DNA of 10,067 bases from Acidothermaceae bacterium (GCA_025925185.1 JAICLV010000089.1:1-10067); one strand, 5' to 3'; positions 1 to 7,920 are shown, counted from the stretch's first letter. A program made the numbers and translations. The notes: a model not told the origin generated them from the letters alone.

Positions 1-22
1 AGCACGCGGTCTATCACGTGCT
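1..22 (-). terminator. Inverted repeat downstream of the chitinase gene, possible terminator
   Basis: AGCACG (1-6) and CGTGCT (17-22) form a perfect 6-bp inverted repeat with a 10-base loop, beginning 20 bases past the chitinase stop codon in the direction of its transcription. A hairpin just behind a gene suggests transcription termination or mRNA 3' end protection. The window edge hides any T-tract on the minus strand, so the class of terminator cannot be judged. Confidence 0.35.
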
Positions 23-41
23 CGCCGACACGACGTTGGAA

Positions 42-1424
<1,383 letters not shown>

Positions 1425-1434
1425 GTGGCTGCAT

Positions 1435-1440
1435 CTCCTT
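1435..1440 (-). promoter_or_regulatory. Ribosome binding site of the chitinase, deciding a GTG start
   Basis: On the minus strand AAGGAG lies 10 bases before GTG (1424-1422). The next in-frame ATG (Met9, 1400-1398) has no comparable motif, so the GTG is favoured and the signal peptide has a longer basic n-region. Confidence 0.7.
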
Positions 1441-1444
1441 CGGT

Positions 1445-1460
1445 GGGCGCGACGGCGCCC
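1445..1460 (-). other. GC hairpin in the chitinase 5' leader
   Basis: GGGCGC (1445-1450) and GCGCCC (1455-1460) are perfectly complementary around a 4-base loop. The hairpin would lie in the roughly 60-base leader between the proposed transcription start (about 1486) and the ribosome binding site, ending 4 bases before it. It may stabilise the leader or influence initiation; a chance palindrome is possible in DNA this GC-rich. Confidence 0.35.
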
Positions 1461-1492
1461 GCTTGGCGCGCGTCGCTACTGCGATGGCGGAG

Positions 1493-1521
1493 ACGCTAAA
1501 TGGGCTAGACCAATCGGTCAA
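1493..1521 (-). promoter_or_regulatory. Promoter of the chitinase gene
   Basis: On the minus strand a -35 box TTGACC (1521-1516) and a -10 box TAGCGT (1498-1493) are separated by exactly 17 bp, the optimum for a housekeeping sigma factor. TAGCGT fits the actinobacterial TAnnnT pattern. The start of transcription would fall near 1486, giving a leader of about 60 bases. One operator copy fills the spacer and the other abuts the -35 box, so repressor binding would block polymerase directly. Confidence 0.7.
1499..1514. promoter_or_regulatory. DasR-type operator (dre) copy 1, in the promoter spacer
   Basis: AATGGGCTAGACCAAT matches the known DasR consensus A(S)TGGTCTAGACCA(S)T at 13 of 16 positions. 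DasR is the GntR-family repressor that releases chitin-use genes when aminosugar phosphates accumulate. The site lies between the -35 and -10 boxes of the chitinase promoter. That the host encodes DasR is inferred; the regulator gene is not in this window. Confidence 0.65.
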
Positions 1522-1536
1522 GAGGACTAGACCAGT
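1521..1536. promoter_or_regulatory. DasR-type operator (dre) copy 2, at the -35 box
   Basis: AGAGGACTAGACCAGT matches the DasR consensus at 14 of 16 positions. It is spaced 22 bp, two helical turns, from copy 1, sharing the 11-base core GGnCTAGACCA in direct orientation, so two dimers would bind the same DNA face. Streptomyces chitinase promoters carry similar direct repeats near the -35 box. Confidence 0.68.
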
Positions 1537-1588
1537 CTGTTGTGATCGGGACGCCCCGCTGATCCGCTGCGGCGCGGCGTGCGCCAGC

Positions 1589-2449
1589 ATGGCGGGCGTG
1601 ACGAGAGCCGCGCAGTTCACCGACCCGGTCGCCTTCCACGCCGAAGGGCCGGTGTGGTCGCCGTCGTGGGGCGGATTGCGTTACGTCGACATGTTCGCGG
1701 GCGATGTGCTTTCTGTGGGCAACGACGGCACCATCACCCGGCGCAACGTGGGCAAGATCGCCGCTGCGCTGCGGCCGCGCGCGAAGGGTGGCGCGGTGAT
1801 CGCGGTCGAACGCGGGTTCGTCCTCGAGGAGCCCGACGGGCAGCTACACGAGTTGCCGCAGATCTGGCAGGACGCGACGGTGCGCATGAACGACGGCGGG
1901 TGCGACCCGCACGGTAGGTTCTATTGCGGCTCGATGGCCTACGACCACGCGCCTGGACGCGGCTCGATGTACCGGCTCGACCCCGACGGCGCGTCCTCGT
2001 TCGTGTTCGGCGACGCCACCATCTCCAACGGCCTCGACTGGAGCCCAGACGGGCGTACCGCGTACTACAACGACACGCCTACCAAGCGGATCGACGCGTT
2101 CGACTACGATGCCGAGACCGGATTCTCGAACCGGCGGCCGTTCGTTGAAATCCCTGAGGGGAAAGGGTTTCCCGATGGTCTGACGGTCGACGCCGAGGGA
2201 TGTGTGTGGGTGGCGCTTTACGCGGGCTCCGCGGTTCATCGCTACCGGCCCGACGGCACTCTTGACGGCGTGGTCGAGCTGCCGGTCACACAGGTCACCG
2301 CCTGCGCGTTCGGGGGCGACAACCTCGACACGCTGTACGTCACGACCACGCGCGAAAATCTGCCGGCCGACGCGCAACCGCTGGCCGGCGCCGTCTTCAG
2401 TTGCCGGCCGGGCGCGCGCGGCCGACCGGTCAACACCTTCGCTGGCTGA
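1589..2449 (+). CDS. SMP-30/gluconolactonase/LRE-family lactonase
   Basis: A 286-residue six-bladed beta-propeller protein of the SMP-30/gluconolactonase family, metal-dependent enzymes that open sugar lactones. The expected metal and active-site residues are present in order: E19 in AEGPVW, N101/D102 in MNDGG, N147 in SNGLDWSPDG, and D196 in GFPDGLTVD. No signal peptide is seen, so it should act in the cytoplasm. Start: the frame is open upstream to 1463, but the homologous region begins just after ATG 1589; GTG at 1598 is an alternative. Neither has a strong ribosome binding site, and the upstream stretch overlaps the chitinase promoter and operators, which argues against the longer form. 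It is divergent from the chitinase and probably co-transcribed with the VOC gene 3 bases downstream. The lactone substrate cannot be told from sequence. Confidence 0.88.
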   Translation: MAGVTRAAQFTDPVAFHAEGPVWSPSWGGLRYVDMFAGDVLSVGNDGTITRRNVGKIAAALRPRAKGGAVIAVERGFVLEEPDGQLHELPQIWQDATVRMNDGGCDPHGRFYCGSMAYDHAPGRGSMYRLDPDGASSFVFGDATISNGLDWSPDGRTAYYNDTPTKRIDAFDYDAETGFSNRRPFVEIPEGKGFPDGLTVDAEGCVWVALYAGSAVHRYRPDGTLDGVVELPVTQVTACAFGGDNLDTLYVTTTRENLPADAQPLAGAVFSCRPGARGRPVNTFAG

Positions 2450-2452
2450 TCG

Positions 2453-3241
2453 ATGCCACGCCGCGAGTCGTACGCTCAGGGCACCCCCAACTGGGTGGTG
2501 CTGCGCGCGAACGACATAGAGGCGGCCAAACTCTTCTACGGTTCGCTATTCGGCTGGACGTACGAGGAGGAGCGCGGGCCCGACGGCGAACGGATCGCGA
2601 TCGCACGCAAGGACGACGCTGACGCGAGCGGCATCGTCGCGGCGATCGCGGCTTCGCCGGATGAGACGTTCCCGCCTGCCGTGTGGAACACGTACCTAAC
2701 CGTCGACAACGTGCACACGGCGGTGGCCCGCACCATCACCGGCGGCGGAACCGTCGTCCAGGCGCCAATCGAGGTCGATGACGCGGGCGTGCTCGCCGTC
2801 GTCACCGACGCCGGCGGCGCGCCGCTCGGCCTGTGGCAGGCGCGGAATCGGATCGGCGCCACGCTCGTCAACGAGGCCGGCGCGGTGATCTGGAACGAGT
2901 TGACCGCTGACGACCTCGAGTCGGCGCGCGTGTTCTACGACCACGTCTTCGGACTCTCCGGCGAAATCTCCGATCCGGGCAGCGGCGCGTATATCACGTT
3001 CAAGGCCAACGGCGACCCGGTCGCTGGCGCGTGCGCGCGAGGTGGCGCAGGGGCACCCAGCCACTGGCATGTTTACTTCGCCGTGGACGACGCCGCCCAC
3101 GCCGCCGCGCGGGCGGTCGAGCTTGGCGGTGACGTGCTGGCCGGACCGATGGCGACCGCGATCGGACCGATGGCCGCGCTACGCGACTCGCTCGGCGCGA
3201 TGTTCAGCGTCTTCGAGGTCCCGTCATCCGAAATTGGCTGA
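2453..3241 (+). CDS. Two-domain VOC (glyoxalase-fold) protein, CFP32/Rv0577-like
   Basis: A 262-residue protein with two tandem vicinal-oxygen-chelate (glyoxalase/bleomycin-resistance) domains, roughly residues 9-130 and 140-256. Characteristic segments are QGTPNWVVLRANDIEAAKLFYGSLFGW near the start, VWNTYLTVDNV (78-87), LGLWQA (125-130), GATLVNEAGAVIWNEL (135-150) and HWHVYFAVDD (204-213). From memory these closely resemble the Mycobacterium tuberculosis secreted antigen CFP32 (Rv0577), a family of unsettled enzymatic role. No classical signal peptide is present. The ATG lies 3 bases after the lactonase stop without its own Shine-Dalgarno motif, so translation is probably coupled. The neighbour suggests a small-molecule or lactone-related role, but that is inference. 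Confidence 0.88.
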   Translation: MPRRESYAQGTPNWVVLRANDIEAAKLFYGSLFGWTYEEERGPDGERIAIARKDDADASGIVAAIAASPDETFPPAVWNTYLTVDNVHTAVARTITGGGTVVQAPIEVDDAGVLAVVTDAGGAPLGLWQARNRIGATLVNEAGAVIWNELTADDLESARVFYDHVFGLSGEISDPGSGAYITFKANGDPVAGACARGGAGAPSHWHVYFAVDDAAHAAARAVELGGDVLAGPMATAIGPMAALRDSLGAMFSVFEVPSSEIG

Positions 3242-3247
3242 GGCCAA
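3234..3247. terminator. Small inverted repeat between convergent genes
   Basis: TTGGC (3234-3238) and GCCAA (3243-3247) form a 5-bp stem around TGAG, overlapping the VOC stop codon in the 13-base gap between two convergent genes. It could serve both strands as a weak terminator. No T-run follows on either strand. Confidence 0.25.
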
Positions 3248-3254
3248 GCCGGGA

Positions 3255-4058
3255 TCAGAACATGACCCGGGCGGCGTTGAGAACGTCGCGCACCGACTGG
3301 TCGCCGTCGATGTCGTATGCCGGGTCAGCTGGTCGGCCGGAGAGCAGTCGGCAGAACTCCGTGGCGTCGGTGGTCACGACCGCAACTGCCTCGCCTTCGC
3401 CGAGCCGCCAACTCGCCGCCTCGGCCAACCCGAGCCCGGTCAAGGTCAGTCCAGCCGGAGGGCCAGGCCATCGTCGACCGAGGTCGCGGATCACCTGGGC
3501 GACAACGTCAGCGTCTGATTCGTCAGCCGGGACGGCGCGGCCCGTCGCGCGCGCGATGTCGACGCGGTGCATCCACATGTCGCGGATGTAAATGACGTCG
3601 AGCAGATCGCTGAGTGTTGTCCCGACGACGACCATCGAGCGGGGGAGCGGCAACCGGCGGAACATCCTTGGAACGCGACGACGAGCTCGAACCGCCTTGG
3701 GCGCAAGGCGTTCAAAGTCGGCTATGAGCCGCCCGCTTGGCCAGTCGCGGCGGTCGTCGATCTGTGCTTCGTTCATGGCGTCGAGCGGGCACAAGTCACG
3801 GTGCTTGCGTCGACCGGCTATGCCATGCCGGATGGCCGAGCGCAGGTAGGCGCCATCGGCGAGACTGCCCACCAGGTGGGCGACGATGTGACGAACAGTC
3901 CACCGAGCGCAATCCGTTGGCCGATCCCACAGGCTCTCATCGAGGCCACGCAGCAGGCCGAGCATCGCCTCGTGTTGGGCCGTCGCCAGCAGCGCGGCGG
4001 CGTGGCGCTCGGTCTTTGGAAGTGCGGCTGCCGGCACCGCCCTCACGCTCGCGGTCAT
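3255..4058 (-). CDS. Maleylpyruvate isomerase-like (MDMPI/DinB fold) mycothiol-dependent enzyme family protein
   Basis: A 267-residue protein of the actinobacterial maleylpyruvate isomerase/mycothiol-dependent enzyme family, a DinB-like four-helix bundle that usually binds a metal through three side chains. The N-terminal hallmark LDESLWDRPTDCARWTVRHIVAHLVGS spans about residues 39-65, where H61 is the likely first ligand. YIRDMWMHRVDIAR (157-170) supplies D160 and H164 in the usual D/E-x3-H spacing. The region from about 180 on, including GRPADPAYDIDGD, fits the C-terminal domain of this family. It is the second gene of an operon: its ATG overlaps the tetR stop codon (ATGA, 4055-4058), so translation is coupled. 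The family includes many members of unknown reaction; detoxification of an electrophile sensed by the regulator is an inference. No signal peptide or membrane segment is seen. Confidence 0.82.
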   Translation of the reverse strand: MTASVRAVPAAALPKTERHAAALLATAQHEAMLGLLRGLDESLWDRPTDCARWTVRHIVAHLVGSLADGAYLRSAIRHGIAGRRKHRDLCPLDAMNEAQIDDRRDWPSGRLIADFERLAPKAVRARRRVPRMFRRLPLPRSMVVVGTTLSDLLDVIYIRDMWMHRVDIARATGRAVPADESDADVVAQVIRDLGRRWPGPPAGLTLTGLGLAEAASWRLGEGEAVAVVTTDATEFCRLLSGRPADPAYDIDGDQSVRDVLNAARVMF

Positions 4059-4723
4059 CGGCTCGGCCGTCCGTCATCGGCGTCGGCTCTTCCTTGGGGT
4101 CCGTAATGCGCGATGAACATCGACGCCAACGCTGGCAACAGCCTGGTGAACCGGCCAGCCGCGTACGTCTGCGCCGGCTCGTTGGAAAGGTGCTGGCTGA
4201 TGACGCCGGAGGTCAGTACGGTCCACGCCGTCGTCACCTCGGCGGTGTCGACGTCGGCACGGATGACCCCACGACGCTGTAGCTCGCCGAACAACTGCAT
4301 CGTGCGTCGATACATCTCGGTGGCTGGAGCGAACGCGTTCTCGGACGGCGCGAAACCAGGGACCGGCCGCCAGAACATGAGTTCGGCGTAGGGCCGATTT
4401 TCCACCGCCCAACGTGTGACGTGCTGGCTGGCGATCAGCAGCAGCGCCGCCCCGTCGTCCGCATCGTCGAGTTGCTGACCCAGCGGGCCCATGGAGTCGA
4501 GCAACAGGGTCCACCCGCGGGCGAAGACGGCGTCGTAGATGGCGTTCTTGGACTCGAAGTACACATAAAGGGACGGGGGCTGGATGCCCATGCGCCGGGC
4601 GATCTCGCCGATCGACAGGCCGCCCGCGCCGCTTTCGGCCATCACGCTGACGGCGACGTCGAGGATCTCGTCGATCGTTTCCTGCCTACGCCGTTGCCGT
4701 CGGCCGACCAGTTCAACTGCCAT
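4055..4723 (-). CDS. TetR/AcrR-family transcriptional regulator
   Basis: A 222-residue repressor-type regulator. The TetR DNA-binding domain occupies about residues 13-70: RQETIDEILDVAVSVMAESG forms helix 1, and IGEIARRMGIQPPSLYVYFESKNAIYDAVF (38-67) is the helix-turn-helix with the family's typical YxYFxSKxxI ending. The remainder is a helical ligand-binding and dimerisation domain whose stretch AVENRPYAELMFWRPVPGF (106-124) resembles the WHG-type TetR C-terminal domain. ATG 4723 is chosen because AGGAGG lies 7 bases upstream. It is followed by the overlapping MDMPI-like gene, its most likely target together with itself. A palindrome at 4750-4764 inside its promoter supports autoregulation. 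The ligand is unknown. Confidence 0.9.
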   Translation of the reverse strand: MAVELVGRRQRRRQETIDEILDVAVSVMAESGAGGLSIGEIARRMGIQPPSLYVYFESKNAIYDAVFARGWTLLLDSMGPLGQQLDDADDGAALLLIASQHVTRWAVENRPYAELMFWRPVPGFAPSENAFAPATEMYRRTMQLFGELQRRGVIRADVDTAEVTTAWTVLTSGVISQHLSNEPAQTYAAGRFTRLLPALASMFIAHYGPQGRADADDGRPSR

Positions 4724-4730
4724 CGCGACG

Positions 4731-4745
4731 CCTCCTGAAAGGAGG
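4731..4745 (-). promoter_or_regulatory. Hairpin enclosing the tetR ribosome binding site
   Basis: On the minus strand CCTCCT-TTC-AGGAGG is a perfect 6-bp inverted repeat, and its 3' arm AGGAGG (4736-4731) is the Shine-Dalgarno motif of tetR, 7 bases before the ATG. Any transcript containing both arms, such as read-through from the chemoreceptor gene, could hide the ribosome binding site. A transcript from the gene's own promoter would start within or past the 5' arm and leave it free. Confidence 0.5.
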
Positions 4746-4771
4746 ATTACCTAATGACGTTAGGGAGTCAA
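4744..4771 (-). promoter_or_regulatory. Candidate promoter of the tetR operon
   Basis: TTGACT (4771-4766) on the minus strand is a near-perfect -35 box. The best -10 at suitable distance is TAATCC (4749-4744) after a 16-bp spacer, which is weak because it lacks the final T. The palindrome at 4750-4764 fills the spacer. Confidence 0.4.
4750..4764. promoter_or_regulatory. Palindromic operator candidate for the TetR regulator
   Basis: CCTAATGACGTTAGG has perfect 5-base arms (CCTAA/TTAGG) and reads CCTAACGTCATTAGG on the other strand, 12 of 15 positions symmetrical. TAACGnnnGTTA-type palindromes are common TetR-family operators. It lies in the mcp-tetR gap, in the spacer just downstream of TTGACT on the minus strand, where a bound dimer would block tetR transcription. 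Confidence 0.5.
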
Positions 4772-4784
4772 GAGGTGGCGGCGC

Positions 4785-4818
4785 AACGCGGTCAGTGGCG
4801 GAACTTGCTCACCGCGTT
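4785..4818 (-). terminator. Inverted repeat across the mcp stop codon
   Basis: AACGCGGT (4785-4792) and ACCGCGTT (4811-4818) are perfectly complementary 8-base arms around an 18-base loop that contains the last codons and part of the stop codon of the chemoreceptor gene. It could end or protect the mcp transcript. There is no T-tract after it on the minus strand, and the loop is long, so intrinsic termination is uncertain. Confidence 0.35.
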
Positions 4819-6435
4819 CTGCAGGTCGCGGCTGAGTTGCGCCAGCTCGTCGGCGGCGCGGTTCGACTCGGCCGCGTTGGCGGTGGTCGTGTGTGCGGCT
4901 TGGGCGACGTCGGCCGCAGCGCCGGCGATCTCGCCAGCGCCGTGCGCGGCGTGCGTCACGTTGCGGGCCATCTCGCGGGTCGTCGAGCTTTGCTGCTCGA
5001 CGGCGCTCGCGACAGTGCCCTGCAGGTCGCTGATCCGCTGGATCGTCTCAGTGGTCTCGGCGATGGCCACGACCGCTTCGCCGGCGTCGAGCTGAATCGC
5101 CTCGATCCGCCTGGCGATGTCCTCGCTCGCCCGAGCCGCCTCCTGGGCGAGGTCCTTGACCTCGCTCGCGACGACGGCGAAGCCGCGGCCGGCCTCACCC
5201 GCGCGGGCCGCCTCGATCGTGGCGTTCAGGGCTAGCAGGTTCGTCTGTTCCGCGATCGACCTGATCGCCTTGATCACGTCACCGACGGCGGACGACGACT
5301 CGCCCAGACCGGCGACGGTCGCGTTCGCGGTGCGGGCGTGCGCCGTGGCCTCGTTGGCGATCTGCGCCGCCTCCCGCGCGTTTTGGGAGATCGCCACGAT
5401 GCTCGCCTCGAGCTCCTCCGCACCGACCGAGACGGTGTTGACGTTGCCGCTGACCTGGTCAGCGGCGGCCGCCATCGCGGCCGCGCGGGCGGAGGCTTGC
5501 TCGGCGGCGGCCGCGATTCCGCTGGACTGGCCGCTCACCCGGTTGCTGGTCTGCGCGAGGGACGTCGCCGACGCCGTCATCGTCTTCATCGCCTGCCGGA
5601 TTTGGCCGAGCGCGACGTCGAGCGCGGAGCCCATGGTCCCGATCTCGTCGGGCCCGCTGATTCCCACCGACTGGGTGAGGTCGCCGTCAGCGACCGCGAC
5701 AAGCACCTTCTTCATCAGCCGAACCGGCCGCGACAAGACGCGCGCCACGACGAAGCCGATCCCGAGCGCGAACGCGGCGGCGAGGCAGCACAACACGATC
5801 ACCTTCAACTCGGTGTCGTGCGCCACGGTCTGCGCGTGCTCGACCTCGTCGCTCGCGGTTTGCGCCTCGTGCTCGAACAACGAGTCCAGCGGCCCGGAGT
5901 ACAGATCGTCGGCAGCTTGGAGCTTGCTGAGAATCAGTTGCTCAGCCTGCGCGGAACGACCGTTCGCCGCAGCCGGTAGGACGTCTTGGTCGCGGACTTG
6001 CTTCCACGCCGTCCAGCTGCCCTCGAAGTCGTCCACCAGATCCTTCGACGTCGCGTCGAGCGATGCTCCGTGGTCGGCGAGGTACCCGGCGAGCGCGTCG
6101 TCCACCGCCTTGTCGGCGCGCGACATCTCTTCCCGAACCGTTGCCCGGCTCTTGTCGTCGGGCGCGAAAACGAGGTCGCGGACGGCGGTGCGCGCGTCGC
6201 CGACCTGGTCGAGCAGATCGGCCAGGTCGTGCATTGGCTTGGTGGCGTGCGAGTACACCTCTCCAGCGGTAGCCGAGGTGGAGGAGACGCCGATCGCGCC
6301 GATCGCGCCGACGCCGATGATGCCGACAAGTGCGACCGCGATCGGCAGTAACACCTTCGTCATCACCGAGCGGTCGGACAGCAGCCGCCTCGGCCGAGCG
6401 ATCGCAGTGGCCGTGGCAGTTGTCGCCGTAGTCAT
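4792..6435 (-). CDS. Methyl-accepting chemotaxis protein (transmembrane chemoreceptor)
   Basis: A 547-residue chemoreceptor that senses an external stimulus and controls the CheA kinase through CheW. Order: a short cytoplasmic Thr/Ala-rich tail (1-25), membrane helix 1 (about 27-51), an extracellular helical sensor of about 155 residues resembling the four-helix-bundle MCP sensor, membrane helix 2 (about 210-233), a HAMP domain (about 234-285, with [10 protein letters not shown] and PDEIG), then a long coiled-coil signalling domain. The hairpin tip is canonical: [37 protein letters not shown] (394-430). The protein ends at SKFRH without a receptor-methylase docking pentapeptide. ATG 6435 has AGGA 9 bases upstream. 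No other che or flagellar gene is nearby, so this is an orphan receptor; its presence suggests a motile host. The ligand cannot be predicted. Confidence 0.95.
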   Translation of the reverse strand: MTTATTATATAIARPRRLLSDRSVMTKVLLPIAVALVGIIGVGAIGAIGVSSTSATAGEVYSHATKPMHDLADLLDQVGDARTAVRDLVFAPDDKSRATVREEMSRADKAVDDALAGYLADHGASLDATSKDLVDDFEGSWTAWKQVRDQDVLPAAANGRSAQAEQLILSKLQAADDLYSGPLDSLFEHEAQTASDEVEHAQTVAHDTELKVIVLCCLAAAFALGIGFVVARVLSRPVRLMKKVLVAVADGDLTQSVGISGPDEIGTMGSALDVALGQIRQAMKTMTASATSLAQTSNRVSGQSSGIAAAAEQASARAAAMAAAADQVSGNVNTVSVGAEELEASIVAISQNAREAAQIANEATAHARTANATVAGLGESSSAVGDVIKAIRSIAEQTNLLALNATIEAARAGEAGRGFAVVASEVKDLAQEAARASEDIARRIEAIQLDAGEAVVAIAETTETIQRISDLQGTVASAVEQQSSTTREMARNVTHAAHGAGEIAGAAADVAQAAHTTTANAAESNRAADELAQLSRDLQNAVSKFRH

Positions 6436-6451
6436 GAAAGATCATCCTGAC

Positions 6452-6481
6452 TGTCGATATCCGGTATCGGACTAATCGACA
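6452..6481. promoter_or_regulatory. Nested dyad upstream of the chemoreceptor gene
   Basis: TGTCGAT (6452-6458) and ATCGACA (6475-6481) are perfect 7-base inverted arms 16 bases apart. An inner palindrome, CGATA (6455-6459) with TATCG (6465-6469), shares the left arm. The element lies 17 bases before the mcp start, so it is either an operator at the promoter or alternative hairpins in the leader. No confident -35/-10 pair was found for mcp. Confidence 0.4.
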
Positions 6482-6574
6482 CATGGTGGGCAGACCTGAG
6501 CTCCGCACGGTCAGCCGCCGAGCGAACCACGGTGGTCGCTACGCCGCACTCCATGTGAGACATCGGGGCGGCCC

Positions 6575-6580
6575 TAGAGT
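6575..6580 (+). promoter_or_regulatory. Leaderless-type -10 box of the fucosidase gene
   Basis: TAGAGT fits the actinobacterial -10 pattern TAnnnT and ends 8 bases before the ATG at 6589, so transcription would start at or next to the start codon. The lack of a Shine-Dalgarno motif in front of the gene agrees with leaderless translation. No clear -35 box is seen. Confidence 0.4.
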
Positions 6581-6588
6581 GGTCGTCG

Positions 6589-7920
6589 ATGTCCGACGTT
6601 GACTGGAGCCGGTTCGAGCGGCCGACGCCCGCATGGTTCACGGCCGCCAAGCTCGGCATCTTCGTGCACTGGGGCGCCTACTCGGTGCCTGGCTGGGCGG
6701 AGCCGACGGGGGAGCTCGGCGCGCTCGACGACGAGACCTGGTTTCGCCACAACCCCTACGCGGAGTGGTACTTCAACACGATTCGCGTCGATGGCAGCCC
6801 TGCTCAGGCGCATCACCGCGAGGTCTACGGCGATCGGCCGTACGACGACTTCCTCGACGAGTGGCGGGCTGAATCTTTTGACCCGGTGGACCTTGTCGGT
6901 TTGTTCGCCCGCGCCGGCGCCCGGTACGTCATCCCGACGACGAAGCATCACGACGGCATCACGCTGTGGGACGCGCCCGGCACCTCGACGCGAAACACCG
7001 TGCACCGCGGGCCGAAACGCGACCTCGTCGAGGCTTTCGCGTCCGCGGCGCGTTCTCGCGGGCTTCGGTTCGGCGTCTACTACTCGGGCGGGCTCGACTG
7101 GCACGTCACCGCTCTGCCCGCTCTCGACACGCACCACGGCGTGCACACCGTGCGGCCCTATGACGAGGCGTATGCGGCGTATGCATACCTCCACGTGCAA
7201 GACCTCATCGACCGCTACGCGCCGGACGTGTTGTGGAACGACATCGAGTGGCCCGACCGCGGAAAGCACGACCGCAGCTACGGGCTGGCGCAGCTGTTCT
7301 CCCATTTCTACGCGAAAAACTCCGACGGGGTCGTCAACGACCGGTGGGGCGACACGCATTGGGATTTCCGCTGCAGCGAGTACCAGGCGTATCGCGAGAG
7401 CGAGGGCGGCGGCGCGTGGGAGAACACCCGCGGGCTCGGATTGTCCTTTGGCTACAACCAAAACGAAGACGAGTCGGTGACGCTGGACGCGCGCGGCGCC
7501 GTCAAGCACCTGGTCGACGTCGTGTCACGCGGCGGCAACCTGCTGCTGAACGTGGGTCCGCGTGCCGACGGCACGTTGTCGGACTTGCAACGCGCGACGC
7601 TGGAGGGAATGGCGCGGTGGATGAGCGTCAACGCGCGCGCGGTTCACGACACCTCAACTGTTCCCGCGTCGGTGGCGTCGCCGAGTGACGATCCGTGGGT
7701 TCGGTGGACTGCCGACGAGCAGGGCGTGAACGCCGTTGTCGACGCCGACGGCGAGGTGGTGTTCCCGGTGCGCGCCGACGCGGTTGACGTCGCGGGCGTG
7801 CGCACGTTGGCTGGAACTTCGCTCGGCGCCGAAGCGTGCGACGGCGGCGTTCGGGTCGTGCTCGCGTCGGGCGAGCCCGGAGCGGCGCTGCCGCGCGTCG
7901 TCCACTTCTCACTTCGGTAG
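6589..7920 (+). CDS. GH29 alpha-L-fucosidase, cytoplasmic
   Basis: A 443-residue glycoside hydrolase family 29 enzyme, which releases alpha-linked L-fucose with retention of configuration. Landmarks: AKLGIFVHWGAYSVPGW (20-36), the fucose-binding TKHHDGITLWD (118-128), GVYYSGGLDW (162-171) and VLWNDIEWPD (214-223), where D218 is the expected nucleophile. WENTRGLGLSFGYN (277-290) is the usual region of the acid/base residue, with E278 a candidate. GGNLLLNVGPRADGTL (315-330) closes the barrel, and a short beta-rich tail from about 365 replaces the longer C-terminal domains of some relatives. There is no signal peptide, so it probably cleaves fucosylated oligosaccharides after uptake. It is divergent from the chemoreceptor gene and followed at 44 bases by a GDSL-type putative lipoprotein, possibly in the same transcript. 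Confidence 0.95.
   Translation: MSDVDWSRFERPTPAWFTAAKLGIFVHWGAYSVPGWAEPTGELGALDDETWFRHNPYAEWYFNTIRVDGSPAQAHHREVYGDRPYDDFLDEWRAESFDPVDLVGLFARAGARYVIPTTKHHDGITLWDAPGTSTRNTVHRGPKRDLVEAFASAARSRGLRFGVYYSGGLDWHVTALPALDTHHGVHTVRPYDEAYAAYAYLHVQDLIDRYAPDVLWNDIEWPDRGKHDRSYGLAQLFSHFYAKNSDGVVNDRWGDTHWDFRCSEYQAYRESEGGGAWENTRGLGLSFGYNQNEDESVTLDARGAVKHLVDVVSRGGNLLLNVGPRADGTLSDLQRATLEGMARWMSVNARAVHDTSTVPASVASPSDDPWVRWTADEQGVNAVVDADGEVVFPVRADAVDVAGVRTLAGTSLGAEACDGGVRVVLASGEPGAALPRVVHFSLR

Noticed and set aside
1463..1588. Extended N-terminus of the lactonase from 1463
   Set aside because: The extra 42 residues are encoded by the chitinase promoter and operator DNA and have no resemblance to the SMP-30 family; ATG 1589 fits family length.
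5117..6475. 452-codon plus-strand frame opposite the chemoreceptor
   Set aside because: The minus strand carries canonical HAMP and MCP tip motifs over the same span; the plus-strand product is Ser/Ala/Thr-rich without any domain.
6459..6476. CCGATA on the minus strand resembling a flagellar-sigma (FliA) -10 box for mcp
   Set aside because: The GCCGATAA consensus is only partly matched and there is no TAAA-type -35 box at the needed distance.
6574..7509. 311-codon minus-strand frame opposite the fucosidase
   Set aside because: Antisense to a clear GH29 gene, with Val/Arg-rich composition and no recognisable motif.
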